Shown: piece after piece, positions 12,459 through 25,400 of the stretch
Position numbering within the stretch: the first letter of the stretch is position 1
Layout: each line of letters opens with the position of its first letter
Origin: Scilla litardierei
Lineage: Eukaryota; Streptophyta; Magnoliopsida; Asparagales; Asparagaceae
Reading direction: 5' to 3'
Assembly (NCBI GenBank): GCA_030789695.1
Contig: CM061132.1
Coordinates: 27,809,858-27,873,857 of the forward strand
DNA length: 64,000 nt
Translations under genes and position numbers: made by a program
Notes under the pieces: model-generated
Told to the model about the DNA's origin: nothing
Database searches by the model: none
Seen by the model: only the letters and a program-made list of their open reading frames with translations

Positions 12459-13846
12459 CATGCCTCCACGTACTAGGTCTGGTGGTAGGCAGCCTGTTGC
12501 CAGAAGAGGAAGACCGGCGACCCTGACCCTTCTTCTTCTGGGACAATGCCACCACCACCATATAGTAATCCTATCCCAACACTGCCAGCACCTCCAGCAC
12601 CACCAGCATAGCCACCTACACACATAGAGACGTATGTGATTACTTTCAAAGATGACGCACACAGCACCAAATTTAAGAGGATCTCCAAACATCAGATCAT
12701 TTCTTCTAGGTTCGCTTACATTCAGACATTAGAGAACCTAGGGGTATTCCAGGGGCTGTACCAACGGTATGACAACGTCGGTTGGGGTGAATTTTTGTCT
12801 GTGTCGACGAACACCTACATTCTCTCGACACTTGAGCTCTTGAGTTTTATTCGTGGGACTCATATGGGACTCATGGACCGTGAGTGTGAGATCTCCCACG
12901 ACATGGTCCAAGCTTACTTTCACTGGCCTCTGGTCCCGACACTGATAGGGCATATGGCTCTAGTCATCACACCCCCTCTGTATTTTCTGTTGATGCATTT
13001 TGGGAGTTGATCACAGGGAACCCACACTTTGACCCTAATAAGGCAAATGCCTTTTCCATAGTCCACCCCTGCCTACGCCTTGCACAACGCCTTATGGCGA
13101 CCACCATTTTAGCTAAGCCAGAGGTTGGAACTATGTACACACCTGAGCTATTCATCGTATGGGCTATGATATGGGAGAGTGCATATGAGGCTGGTGGGGA
13201 CACCTTATCCATGCAATATCTATTGATGTCGCCAGCTGGTATTTCGACCACATTATTTCCACGCTCGCCTCCACCAAGGCGATTTGTTGTTGCGATCTAA
13301 TCACCCTTCTGGCTCCTATCTTCGACATCCGGTTCCCTGCTGACATGTGCCATGCTATGGGACCCACTTCTCTCTCTCTGACTATGTTTTGACCCGTATG
13401 CACAAGATCCGAGCACACGGACAACGCCATTGGGTCTAGCTACATGGTCTCTTCTCTGCAGATTATATCGTGCTTCTAAACCCCATTCAGACACCTGTAG
13501 GACCAGCAGGTGCATAGTGGAGATTCCCCATGGACCTTGTCATCCCACCTGTATTTATACTATAGCCCAATGATGAGCAGCAGGAGCATCCCGTCGAGCC
13601 TCACCCACCTAAGATCCCTATAGTTTAGCCTACCTCTGAGCCTCCTCCTGGACCCAGCACATCTGTCACCAATTCTGCTCATGCTGAGGGTTCCACATCC
13701 ACGTCCATCCCTGAGAGTACCACTGCTATGTCTGATGCTGCCCCTATTATTTCGAAGATTGTTGAGCATGTTATCCCTTCCATTCCTGAGAGTGCTGATC
13801 CTTCCATTCCTTCATCTGTAGAGACCCCTGCCTTATTTAAGACACC
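12459..13846 (+). pseudogene. ATHILA ORF-1-like pseudogene (element A)
   Basis: It starts MPPRTRS like the intact reading frame at 56804. It then follows it through FKDDAH, a RFAYIQTLENLGVFQGL block, YDNVGWGEFLSVSTNTYI, LMDRECEISHDMVQAYFHWP and the VHPCLRLAQRLMATT block. Frameshifts near 12520 and 13008 and stops further on break it. The Pro/Ser/Thr-rich tail runs to 13846, where element D cuts it off. The role of ATHILA ORF-1 is not firmly known; it occupies the place of the env-like gene in Athila elements. Confidence 0.78.
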
Positions 13847-15621
13847 TATTGAATCATGTGGATAGCAAACAACACTAGAAGGGGGGAGGGGTTGAATAGT
13901 GTTGTATAAAATAAACTTTTCGTTCTTAATAGATTAGCACAATTCAAAACCTTCTAATGTTGCCTAAGAAACCAAGTAGAGTGATCTACGCTTGGTTCTT
14001 AATTAACCTAATCAATCTTCAAAATCAAATCAGAGATAAAAATCTTCTGGTAGTCGACTCCCTATGAGCAGTAGTCAACTCCCAGAGGGAAATTAAGCAC
14101 AGCTCAGTTAATGAAATGCTTAATGAAGATATACAAGATTACACAAAAGTATAAGAGAAAAGCAGATACAAAAATTGATCTTTGCAATATATTATAAATG
14201 AGTTAAAAGAGTAATATTCAACAAACAAATAAACAATCACAAAGAGTGCAAATGCAAACACAAGGATTTTTATCCTGGTTCCCCACAACCTTGGGTACAT
14301 CCAGTCCCCGACCAATCCAGTATGAGATTTTCACTATCTGCCTTGGCAAATACAAGCACCTAACTTCACTCGTTAGGATTTCCAACAACCTAGCCTTGAC
14401 CAGGATTTCCTGATTGCAACACTGTAATATCTCAATACCTAGACTTGTCTAGGGTATCCAACACCCTTACAACAAAGGGCAAACACAAAGAGAAAAACGA
14501 TATCCAACTCACCACAATTGTTTGGTGGAGATTGGATTTACACCCAAATTCTATAGCCAATAGTATTAGACAACTATATGTATTAGTGGCTTGATAGAAT
14601 AAGATTTTAGATCACACAAAGATACGAATGAAGTCTTTGTGATCTAAATCAAATGCTTTTCAAAATCCTTTTAAATAAAATCAGAGAATAAATAATATGA
14701 ATTCTGAAAACAAATAGCCAACTAAAAAGTTGATCTTCAGAAAAATAATATCTTAAAGAAAAATGAGATCAAGAATGTGAAAACAGATTTGGCTAAAAAT
14801 GAGAGCTGAGAATTTGAGAACGTTTAGAACTTTTGCGCAATAGAAAATTTTGATTTCAAGTATTGTGTTTTCTCTCAAAGAAATAGTCCTATATTTATTT
14901 GTAAAAATTGAGAATTCAAAATTCAAATTCGTTTGACTTTTGCCCCGAAAATCATGGAAGTAATAAATGAGATAGATGTCAAAAGTCAGGTCAAACGTTG
15001 AATTTCGACAGCTGGTAGTCGACTCCCTATGATTGGTAGTCGACTCCCAGTGTCTTTCAAGAGAAACTAATTCTCAGCTGGTAGTTGACTCCCAGTCCTT
15101 GGTAGTCGACTCCCAGTGGAGTTTCTTCTGAGACACGGCTAGTGAGCCATGTAGTTAGCTCCATGGTGTAATGGAGTTTCACCACCAAAATACAAATTGA
15201 CTAGCAAAAGCTCTCAATAACTTTTGAAAATGATTTTGAAAGTATTTAAAATATTTAACTTCGAAATCATTTGTGTGTGTGTGTGTATTATCTATACTTT
15301 TGGCTTTAACATAACCCTAAGAAGGACACGACTCACACACTGTAGACTAGGACACGTCTTCGAAAGCTTAACCAGATGATGATGTAGATGTGAGCTTCTC
15401 TTGAGCTTCTGTCCCATTTGAGCTTTGAGCTTCATCATTGATCTAGCAATGTTCGTCCTTGTCTTTGCTAAGTGATCTTAGATTGTGCTTCTTCAGAGTA
15501 TGTATAACGCTTCTCATTCGATGTATAACCTGCACACTTAATTGTAGTGTAGTTAGTACACTTAGCTTCATTTGGTGTGCTCATCATCAAAATCACTTGG
15601 GGGTGGAATTGAATTCCATCA
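13847..15621 (-). repeat. 3' LTR of element D
   Basis: On the plus strand it begins tattgaatcatgtggatagc, aligning with tgttggatcctatggatggc at 19606, and it ends ccatca next to the polypurine tract. The first two bases are TA instead of TG. A minus-strand TATA-like box (aaataaatatagg read on the minus strand) lies at 14889-14900. Upstream of it in element sense are four copies of a GGTAGTCGACTCCC-type dyad (15014-15117), with two more downstream at 14049-14083. A (TG)n run sits near 15270-15287. Confidence 0.8.
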
Positions 15622-15635
15622 CTCTCCCCCTTTTT
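15622..15635 (-). promoter_or_regulatory. Polypurine tract of element D
   Basis: The plus strand reads ctctcccccttttt, i.e. a purine run on the minus strand, directly inside the 3' LTR, which is where plus-strand DNA synthesis starts. The stretch 15636-16042 between here and the ORF holds no recognisable gene. Confidence 0.75.
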
Positions 15636-16042
15636 GATGATGACACCCAAATGAAAAATAAAGTAAGTTGACATAATAATATGACATGAAAATAAAACTT
15701 ACTTCCCCTGCTTTGATGCGGTTCTCTCCCTGCATTGAAGCCGTTAGCGGAACACTACATTTATTTTTGCATTTTATACACTTTCTCCCCTTGTCATCAA
15801 CAAAATAATGACATATCTTTTCAACAAATGAATCATCCATTATGTAATAAGAATTTTGACAGAGAGAAAGTCAATTACTATTCCTGCAAAAAATATGTTA
15901 GCATATGATTAACCAATGTTTTAGCAGAATATATCAGATAAGTTCATCCATAAGCATAGTAATGTAGCAAGCATCACACCATATTATAGCTATTACAGAC
16001 CGAAAGTTTGAAATCATTGTTTTAAAACCATAGTTTGAGAAA

Positions 16043-17185
16043 TCAAGAGTGACCGCCATTTTTCTTCAATTCCTTGATCTCGTCAAGGATCATGCCAAGT
16101 GTTTCTTCCATCATCTTGTTGCTTTTCAGTACCAACTCCTTGAGATCGTCTACTTTCTGATTGAGGTCTTCAAAACCTTTTTCTTGCGATATCTTTAGCT
16201 TTCCAATTTTCTTCAAGAGCATATCTTGAAGTTCAATGATGTAGGCTGGTGGCTCCTCGTCTTCTCCTTCTTCTTCATTTCCTTTTTCTTCTTCTTCTTC
16301 TTCTTCAGAACCTGCAACAATAGGTTTCTTACCCTTCCTTGAGGATGATGATCCTCCTTCAGCAGCAAGCTTCTCTTCAGTGATGTTTTGATCAAGATCT
16401 CTATGGAGATTCATCCTACCGAGAGCATGAACATCAAAGATGCGTGCCGGATCCAGAATAGTGGTTTCATTATCCAAGGGCACATTATAGCCAATAAACA
16501 GAATGGTAAGAGAATGGCCATGGGCAAGGGTAGACGAAGGTCGGTCAGAAGAAGCAGATGCAAAGATGGAGTCCATGATGACTTTGGCCCAATTGACACG
16601 AATATTCCCTAACATTGCATAGATGCACTTAGCCTGTTTCTCAGATAATACAGAGTGACTTCTAGATTTTTGAGTTATATTATAGGATAATATATTTGCG
16701 AGGATTCTTTCTGGATAGCGAAGATCGCCACACGGGAGTTTTGTTTGGAAATATTTTCCAGGCAAATACATTCTCTCCAAAATGCTTTCATCAGTTATCT
16801 CTATATTATCCAGTAACACACCAGTGTACGGGATTCCTAAGGCTTCTCCTAGATATTTTACGGTTATGGCAAGTTTAGTGTCAAGCACTTTGGTGACAAA
16901 TCTACTCTTGGCGAGGTCATAGTCCATGTTTGCATAAAAGAGATGCACAAGTTTGGGATAGCAGAAATACATGTTTTCAGCAGAGAATAGGTTTACCAAA
17001 TTTTGGACCTCCAAAATGCTGTCAATGCCATAGTCACAAATCTCTCATGAAGAATAGGCTTCTTGGAAATTTTAACAAAGTGTTCATAGGTAGTGGTTCT
17101 GAAGAGGTAAATCAAGATAGTTTTTTTCAGAGATGGATTCAGTTGTGACCTTCCTCTTCTTTGAAGTCATTTTCTTGAAAGGCAT
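16043..17185 (-). pseudogene. Plant-transposon-protein ORF of element D, frameshifted near its N-terminus
   Basis: A 323-residue open frame (17014-16043) carries a helical domain with blocks such as PKLVHLFYANM, FVTKVLDTKLAITVKYLGEA and LGIPYTG, like the 'putative plant transposon protein' domain found in Athila-related ORFs. It is followed by a Glu-rich acidic run and a C-terminal coiled coil. The likely start is an ATG at 17185 followed by a basic KKMTSKKRK stretch; at least two frameshifts separate it from the main frame. It occupies the place where pol should be. Function unknown; a structural or env-like role is speculation. Confidence 0.65.
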
Positions 17186-17921
17186 CTAGATAGAGTAAAA
17201 CTTACTTACATAACTAGATATGCAAGATATATAAGAGCATCAACAAAAAAAGAATGAAGTAAGACTTGATGAGAAGAGATTTTACCTTGAGTAAACTTGA
17301 GAGAATGATGAAACCAGGTGAAGGTAGAAGTTAAATAACCAAGAAAGCACCAAGAGCTAAGAGAAATTTTTCAAGAGGATGAGTGAATGGGTAGTCGGCT
17401 ACCTTAGGGTTTTGGCTATGGGGTTTTTAACAAAGGGATGAGATGAGATGAAGAATAGAGGCCTTTGGATCAAGAGATGAGTGGTTGGGATCAAGTTTGT
17501 CTTATTGGGTTTAAGTTACCCTTGGATATGAACCCATTAACTCAACGGAAACCCAATAGGAGTTAGAAAAAAATATACCCAGAAATCCACACAGCCGCTG
17601 GTAGTCGACTCCCTCATGTAGGTAGTTGACTCCCTACTGGGCTGAGTCGTTTTCTCATCCTGAGGGGCTTTGGTCCAAAGCTGAGTGCGTTTCTGAACAA
17701 AAAGTGTTTTATAAATATAACATAGACATTTAATCATATATAGATTAAAAAAATTATTTAATCATTTAAACATATTAAGCATATATTTTTGCAAAGTGAT
17801 TGAAAAAGACTTTTGATGCTGATCCGGTTATCAAGCGTTGGATCTTGTTTCTCCTCTTCATTTCCTTAGAGTACCTGAAAGATAGACGTTTATGATACTC
17901 TTTACTTTTGAGTCCAGAGGG
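17186..17921 (-). other. Spacer between gag and the extra ORF of element D
   Basis: There is no gene similarity here: pol is missing. Two more copies of the LTR dyad motif (ggtagtcgactccc and ggtagttgactccc) lie at 17598-17638, showing that the motif is present in the interior as well as in the LTR. Confidence 0.55.
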
Positions 17922-19576
17922 TTAGTCTTTAGGAAACCAAACCCAGTATGGTTTAGTTCCTTCATGAAAGATATATTTATAATTTTTGCTTAAACGAACT
18001 TGCTGAACAAAGTTTGTAGCGTACCTTTTCTTTCTTTGATCGAACAAGTTCTTTGGTATCCAGATGCTCAGAATATTATTGTCAGAATGATGCATCCTAG
18101 TATTCTTAACCCGTTTCTTGGTATGATTTGAATCATATCCGAGTCCGGTTTTGCTAGATGAGACTTTTTGATTTTCTATTAAGCTATCTAGCTTCCCTTT
18201 TCCTCTGTTGAAATTTTCAATAATTTTCATCATAGCGTCGTATTTATCTTTGACAGATTCGAGAAGATTATTCAAATTCTCAACCTTTTCATTTACGGAA
18301 AGAATGTCTTTTTGCAAATAATTATTCTTTTCTTTAAGAAGATTATTCTCATTAATAATTTCTTTCTTTTCTTTAGTATCCTTTTTAATATTCCTAAGTG
18401 TTCTTCTATGTTCTTTTATGAGCTTTTCATGCATTTTGCATAGCTCCTTATATGATCCCCTATAATCAATGTCTTCATCATCACTTGATGACGAATCACT
18501 ATCACTAGATGAATCATGATGCGAGCTTACCTTAGAAGATGTGGAAGCCATGAAGCACATGTGTGCTGTTTCTCTTCTTTCATCATTATCGTCTGCTGAG
18601 GATTCATCGGACGAGGAATCGTCGCTCTGGTCGAAAGCTGTGTAGCTTCATTCTTTGGTCGTTGGAATTTGTTTCTTCCATTGTTTCTATTTTCATTGCT
18701 ATCTCAGTTCTTCCCACGATCTCTGGAATCACGATTGTTTATTTCCAACGGACAGTCTCTTTTGATATGCCCTGGTTTGTTGCAACCAAAACAAATGTCT
18801 AAAAGAGCGTTTACCATACTTACTAGTGATGAACTCTTTAAAGTTCTTTGAGATGAAGGCAATATGGTCTTCTTTGTCTGTGTAGTCGGAATCTTCTTCT
18901 TGAGTTTTGAAGGCGAGATTCTTCTTCTTTGGTTTTTCTTCGATCTTCTTATCCTCTTCAAGTTCAATCTCATATGCCATTAGATTTCCCATTAGTTCTT
19001 TGATGGTAAGATCTTTTACGTTATGAGCTTCTCTAATGGCCGTTGTCTTTCCCTTCCACTCGGGTCGGAGAGATCTAAGTATTTTCATCACCTGCTCGTA
19101 TTCAGAGAGTTTCTTTCCTAATCCTGCGAGCTCATTTGTAATGTTAGTAAACCGAGTATTCACATCGGTGATACTCTCTCCTTCCATTTTAAACGATTCG
19201 AATTTAGAGTGTAAGACATTTATACGGGATTCCTTTACCTTTTCAGTGCCCTTGTAACTTACCTGAAGGATATGCCATATTTGATGTGTTGTCTCGCATT
19301 GGGAAACTCAATTGAATTCATTTCCTGTTACAGCACAAAATAGTGCATTCATTGCCTTTGCATTAAGATTTGCTCTCTTCTTATCGTCTGCTGACCACTT
19401 TTCAAATTCAACTTCGGTGGGTGGATGTACGGGACCTTCGTGACGGTCCATGTCTCGATGTCTAATGACTCTAGGTGAGTCTTCATTCAGATCTTCCAGC
19501 TAGTGTAGTTCGTTCCATTGAACAGTGGTGGTCTCATGGTATTGAGTCCTTCAGAATGGAAAGATGTTGACGCCAT
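17922..19576 (-). pseudogene. gag pseudogene of SIRE-like element D
   Basis: The probable start ATG is at 19576-19574 with a PLFNGTNYTSWK-type N-terminus. A TGA follows soon after, another lies near 19312, and the frame shifts around 18800. Readable parts include the UBN2-type gag core (19187-18729, with ITNELAGLGKKLSEYEQVMK and LRPEWKGK blocks), a CCHC knuckle CFGCNKPGHIKRDC, a Ser/Asp-rich stretch, a coiled coil of about 100 residues, and a terminal KPYWVWFPKD followed by a stop at 17922. In intact copia elements the protease would follow here. Confidence 0.8.
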
Positions 19577-19587
19577 CACCTTTATAG

Positions 19588-19603
19588 CCTCGCTCTAATA
19601 CCA
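19588..19603 (-). promoter_or_regulatory. Primer-binding site of element D
   Basis: The minus strand reads tggtattagagcgagg, one change from the initiator-Met tRNA site tggtatcagagc that most plant copia elements use. It lies two bases inside the LTR end at 19606 and just upstream of gag. Confidence 0.8.
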
Positions 19604-19605
19604 AG

Positions 19606-19676
19606 TGTTGGATCCTATGGATGGCAAACACCACTAGAAGGGGGGAGGTTGAATAGTGTTGTATAAAATAAACTTT
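19606..19676 (-). repeat. Truncated 5' LTR of element D (71 bp)
   Basis: Similarity to the left LTR (13847 onward) is clear through aaataaactttt and then stops abruptly at 19676/19677. The remaining 1.7 kb, including the promoter, is gone, so this copy cannot be transcribed normally. Confidence 0.8.
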
Positions 19677-19785
19677 TGCTCACCAGAATGAATCAAGTGA
19701 GAGAAGTTTACTGATGTGAACCCAAAATCATCTACTCTAATAAACCTTTGGTTCATGGTATTGGCCCATGCACACTTAAATACAG

Positions 19786-20671
19786 TTACATGAAAACATC
19801 ATGGTAATTAAGCTCGATAATATCAACCAGTTTAACATAATATGGTACTGCACCCTCTCTTGGTCTATTGTCACGTGTGCTTGCATAGCTCTTAATTCCA
19901 AAGTTACAAAACACACCACTATTTTTAGTTTTCAAGTTCTTCTCTCGATCAATGGTTCGAAACTTGAACCCATTCACATTATAAGCAGTAAATTTCCTTG
20001 CTTGTCTCAATGGCCTTTGCGCAAGTGCAACAATTTCCTTTGAAGTTTGATCTCTGGGATTATCGTTAATCTATGAACATATTACAAACAACATTAATAG
20101 CTTGCAAAAAATTCCGATAATAAACTCAAATGAGACAAAAAGTCGCACTCACATGGATCTTAAATGCCTGGACAACTTTGCGATGGACTTCCTTTTCTAT
20201 TTCATTGGAACTCACATTCCTTCTACGATTCCTCATTTTCGTCGTCGTGATGCGTCGAAACCGACTATACATTCAGAGATAAAAACATCAATATGATTTC
20301 TCACAATCTAATTTAATAAAATTAAAATATATCAATACCTAACTTACCTAATAAAATCTTCTACTTGAGGGCAATTAATCAATATGTGGCGATGTGCTTG
20401 CATGATTTCTATGTCACTTAATCTAACAAGTGTACCATCTCCAACTGGTTTACCCACCGACGGAAACATGATTGAACTTACTTCAAACGGCAAAGGGTCA
20501 TCATCCACGCGCTCTATGCGATTGAATCTAGTTTCAATGTCATCCTCCAAGTACCTCGAACAAAAGGTCATACATTCTTCAGATAGCCACCCCTCAGCAA
20601 TCGAGCCTTCTGGTTGGGCTCTATTCCGAACAAAATGTTTCAGTTTTCCTAAAAATCTGCATTCACATTAA
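19786..20671 (-). pseudogene. CACTA transposase C-terminal exons (region after DUF4218, and DUF4216)
   Basis: On the minus strand 20671-20344 encodes the block that normally follows DUF4218 (LGKLKHFVRNRAQPEGSIAE, then TFCSRYL, ETRFNR, IMQAHRHILINCPQVEDF). After an apparent intron, 20010-19786 encodes a DUF4216-like segment (RTIDREKNLKTKNSGVF, PYYVKLVDIIELNY). An intron also seems to separate it from the DUF4218 exon ending near 20733. The piece ends close to the truncated left border. Its job in the transposase is not defined. Confidence 0.7.
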
Positions 20672-20708
20672 TGGATAAGTGTTTGAACAATTAATTAAAC
20701 CAAAAAAA

Positions 20709-22495
20709 TCAATGGTTTGAATATGAAACATACCTTTCTATAGGATACATCCATCGATAATGTACAGGCCCACCAAGTCTAACTTCTTCAAGCAAATGAA
20801 TTGTTTGATGCACCATAATAGTGAAGAATGACGGTGGAAACAACATTTCCATATGGCACAAGGTCAGTGCAATTCGTTCTTGATGTTTGCTCAATTCAGC
20901 AGGATTGACAACCTTAGAACATAATTGCTTGAAGAAGGTCCCCAATTCGACCAACACAGAAGACTCCGCACGAGGTAAAATGTTCCTAATAACCAAAGGC
21001 AATAACTCCTGCATAAGAATGTGTGAATCATGGCTCTTCAATCCAAATACTCTATGATGCACAATGTCTATGCATCTAGTAAAATCACTTGAGTAACCAT
21101 CTGGCACAATGACACATTTCAAAGCCAAATAGAGAGGAATTTGATCAAAATTACATGAGGGACAAGCATAACCAGTATGTGTATTCCAACCCGAAAGATT
21201 TCCAAGCTCTGGGAAGTCACTGATAGTCCACAATAAAGCTGCCTTCATCACAAACACCGCTTTTCTAGACGCATCATAGGTCTCCACCCCTTTTTCCCAC
21301 AATTCTTTCAACTCGGCAATTAAAGGTTGCAAATAGATTTCAATATTGTTTCCCGGCATTTTCTTCCCAGGAATCAACATAGAAACAATGAATTCAGTCG
21401 ACCTCATTCACATCCATGGAGGACTATTATATGGGATCAACAAAACTGGCCAAATACTATAACTCGTGCTTAAATTCCCGAAGGGATTGAAACCGTCAGA
21501 AGCTAATGCAAGTCGAACATTACGTTCCTCAGAAGAAAATTCAGTATGCATGGAATCAAAATGTTTCCAAGCTTTAGAATCCCTTGGGTGTCTCATCATA
21601 TCATCAACCTTAGGTTCACTTGAATGCCACCTCATACTCTCAGCAGTTTTAGAAGATATAAACAATCTTTGTAATCTAGATTTCAGGGGAAAGTAACGTA
21701 ATACCTTTGCAGGTTGTTTCGTCTTCTTCGATTTTTTCTTCCACCTAGACACCTCACATTCTTTGCACTGTTCTGTATCCGCATCGGCCCCCAATAGAGC
21801 ATGCAATCATTAGGACACGCATGAATTTTTTCATACTTAAGACCAAGTTTGTTAATGATCTTCTTAGCATCGTAATTAGATGGAGGGATATTTGCATATG
21901 GAAACGCATCATGCAACAATTTAAAAATCATATCCATAGCCTTATCACTAACACCACACAAACACTTAATGTGATATAACTTGATTAGAAATGAGAGTTT
22001 CGAGAACTTAGTGCATCCATCGTATAATGGTTGTTCATTATCTTTCAGCAAGTCATAAAACTCTTTGGCATTACCACCACTGGATTCTCTATTCGTGTTT
22101 GACATCCGTACGTCTCCATCAACGCCCGATTCAGTCGTCTCTTGACTATTCAATCCCCAGGTAAATGCATCGTATACCATTTCCCGTACGGTATCTCCAA
22201 GTTGGGGATCTGGATCCCTTCTATGTTGCGATCCTGGAGCCACTCGTTCGACATTACTAGATGTAACCACCTCTCCATGTGATTCCCAAAAGGTGTAATT
22301 TCTTGGAAAATGTGTGAAGAGTAAATGCTCGAAACATTCGTCCCGTGTGCTAGACTTTAAAAATTTGCAACGTTCACAAGGGCACAAAATTTTACCACGA
22401 ATAGCCTTGCGCTCAAAAGCAAAATCTAAGACTGCATTCACTCCTGCCACGTATTCATGAGAACTTTTTGGTTGTTGAATCCAAGACTTATTCAT
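20709..22495 (-). pseudogene. CACTA TNP2-type transposase pseudogene
   Basis: It begins MNKSW at 22495 with a transposase-associated domain (CPCERCKFL, HLLFTHFPRNYTFWESHGE). The tnp2 region follows (IHACPNDCMLYWG, QCKECEVSRWKK, WHSSEPKVDDMMRHPRDS, LASDGFNPFGN, ELKELWEKGVETYD, SGWNTHTGYACPSCN), then DUF4218 (PDGYSSDFTRCID, GLKSHDSHILMQELLP, VHYRWMYPIERY). A frameshift lies near 21790 and a TGA at 21408-21410. A stretch normally present between the ACPSCN and PDGY blocks is missing, so part of the catalytic core is deleted. It is inactive. Confidence 0.82.
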
Positions 22496-25400
22496 CCTTC
22501 ATACATAAAAACTAATTAGTGTTATAGGGTTCACAAAAATCTTTTTTTCTCAACAAAAACAAAAACAATATTGATGGATGAAATAGATAATAAGGGATAC
22601 AACCATCATGCATAGATGGATGCATACAATTTATCAAATAACAAGTTGTGAAATAAATATCAACATTCATATAAATATCATTGTCTTAGCAAATTTTACC
22701 AAATGTATATTCTTATATAGTTATGTGTGACAGTCCAATTTTTTTAAGTATATGAACATGAAGATGGTGTATAATGCAAGACTAGGAAATTAAGTCAGCA
22801 AATGATGTTATGAAATATTATTTTGCATTATCACTTATGTTTGAGCTAACAGCGGACTATATTTTGCACAGCCACCTACGCATACTCCAAATATGCATGA
22901 TAATTAGCAATTCATACTTGTCAAGCAATTGGGCCTTGTAACCACTGGTCTCCCCACCCCCAAAAAACTGTTTTTTTCCCGCAAGATTTAGTTAAGTGCC
23001 ATAAATGACTAGTTATCAATCAGTTCTTTGAACCATGCAATTCATGTCGAGCACAAATAACAGGAAATCCTTGACAGAATATGATATTTTCCACCCTTCG
23101 ATTATGAGCTTATATTGCAACCTTCGAGAATACATAGCAGTAACCTTCTTTCTTGACAATATTTCCTAGGTCAGGTATGTGATACATGTAAAGAGTTCAG
23201 TACAAATCAACCAATATTAAAATTTTGGGTATGTTTCTAGTAGAGCCTAACATTCCATGGCTTAGACTAATTTTTCAAGGAAAAGACTTTAAAATAATGA
23301 TGATAAGTATATCAAATATATTCCAAAGTAAATAATTCTCTATCATCACAATTCCTTGATAGTATCCTCCAAGAATCAAAAGTGATTGCACTTATACCGC
23401 ACTTATAGTCTCGTAATAAAAGCACAAATGCCGATTACTGGCACAGAAGATGGACATTGACACAAGTTCATAAAAAGTGCAAGACCAATGGGGACAAGAC
23501 AAAAACACAGATACACAAGAAAGGAAGAGTACATGAATCATTACAATCACATACACGTCCACGGCAACAAGCATCCAAAATCTGGAGTATATTTCCAGTA
23601 ATTGATTATATTTTCAATAATATGACATGCATGAGTTCAACTTTGCATGTTTTTTAAGACTTTGAAGCTGAGTGGTCATTAGCTCTTCAACTTATATAGA
23701 GTAGTTTACTGTAACTCACTTCCCATATCAAAAAGTACCTAAATTAATCATAGTTACATACAAAAATACAAGTCTATATCTTCAGAACACCCTTCTGCAT
23801 TATCGTCTCTCTTACATAAATTAAAGCAAATAAACATCTCAGACAAGTAATGTAAACAAGACACTTACTGTGAACAAAAGGTTTCTGATAGATATAAGTT
23901 GTACCAAAAAATGTCCGACAAGTGTCATAAATTATAAAATACATATTGTTTATAATTAGGGCACATTGGAGTAGTGCCAAGCAAGTATTTGCCCTATGCC
24001 AATCTTCCTTCATGATATATGAGCACAAGTACACATGGTCTCCTCTGATATGCTTGGATTAGTTTAAGAGTTCACCAGTAAAGTCTTAGAATATGAGAAT
24101 CTGCAACAAACAATGGTTTTGTTATGTTATCATATGACATTAATATTAATTTGAATTGTGTTCTATTTTGCCATGAGATTTTGTTGCTCCTTGCTTGAAT
24201 GTAATTTCCTACCACAAATCTATTATTTTGTCCCGTCTTCTAGACTGTTTCTTAGTCTAGAAGAATTGTGAAGAGCTAACCCTAATCCTAATTATAAATA
24301 AATTGCAACATGAATGAGATATCAAAAGGCCTTCTAGACTTATGGCAAGCCTCTATATGGGATATATAATCTTGATTATATATTTCATGAAGCGGATTTT
24401 TTTTATATGGTACAAAGCTCAGATCATGATCATGATGACTATGGAAACAATTTTTACTGAAAGTAATATAAACTAGGAAGAGTTGCACTGTTGTAAAAAG
24501 CCTGATAATGCCCAGTTTAATCCCTTATTTATGATGTTCGCTACCAAATATATCGTCAAATGATATGCTAACCAAACATACTGAAATGAACCATATCATT
24601 ACAATCGTATGGTAATGAGTGCTTATGGCTGGCCAATTTTTGTAAGACACATGCTAGTAAATGGTTTTCGGATAAAAAAGTGTTCAGTAGGAATCTTAAA
24701 TACAATATACATACTTTTACTTCGGCTTCCCACATTGCAATCAAAATGTAGAGAATAAAAATATTAAAACAAACAAAACAAAATCCAATAAAGAAAAAGA
24801 TGAGGAAATCAAATAGTTTACTCATCTAATACCCAAAACTACATATTAGCCCTGGTTATTTTGTGAGCGTGCGCAAGTCCAAGAAACAACAAATGTACAT
24901 AGATACTTTCTGTTTAAAAAATGTTCATATATACTTCATGTGTTCTCATACTTGAATCCAATCAGCTTCACAAATAATAACTGCAGACAAAGATCAGGAA
25001 AAAAAGAAAACTGGATGATGATTTTTCAGGTTATATTTTCGAAGCTTCTAAGTATCAATCTTAATATACGTTTTAAGATAAAATTTACTTTATTGCAAGT
25101 CAAGTATCAACCTTAGTATATTTTTGACGTATCAATCTTAGTATATTTTCAAAGCTTCTAAGTATCAATCTAAGTACCAATCTTGGTATATTTTCGAAGT
25201 ATCTGTTCTAAGTATCAATCTTAGTATATTTTCGAAGCTTCTAAGTATCAATCTAAGTAACAACCTTCTTGCAAGCCAAAAAAATATATCAGTTTTAAGA
25301 TAAAGTTAGGTTATTTTTGCTTACTGTGATGATGTCGGCGATGATATCTGGGTATCGCTAAGAAACGCTGACGAAATCGGCGAGCTCAAACTACGGAAAA

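Larger units (their letters stand above)
13847..19676 (-). mobile_element. Non-autonomous SIRE-like Ty1/copia element D (minus strand), right LTR truncated
   Basis: Order along the minus strand: LTR (only 71 bp left), PBS, gag with zinc knuckle and coiled-coil tail, an extra plant-transposon ORF, polypurine tract, full 3' LTR. Protease, integrase and reverse transcriptase are absent. The gag layout (long coiled-coil tail after the CCHC knuckle) and the LTR style resemble the SIRE/Maximus lineage. It interrupts the ORF-1 pseudogene of element A on the left. On the right it ends abruptly at the CACTA sequence, so a deletion or rearrangement has removed about 1.7 kb of LTR. Confidence 0.78.
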
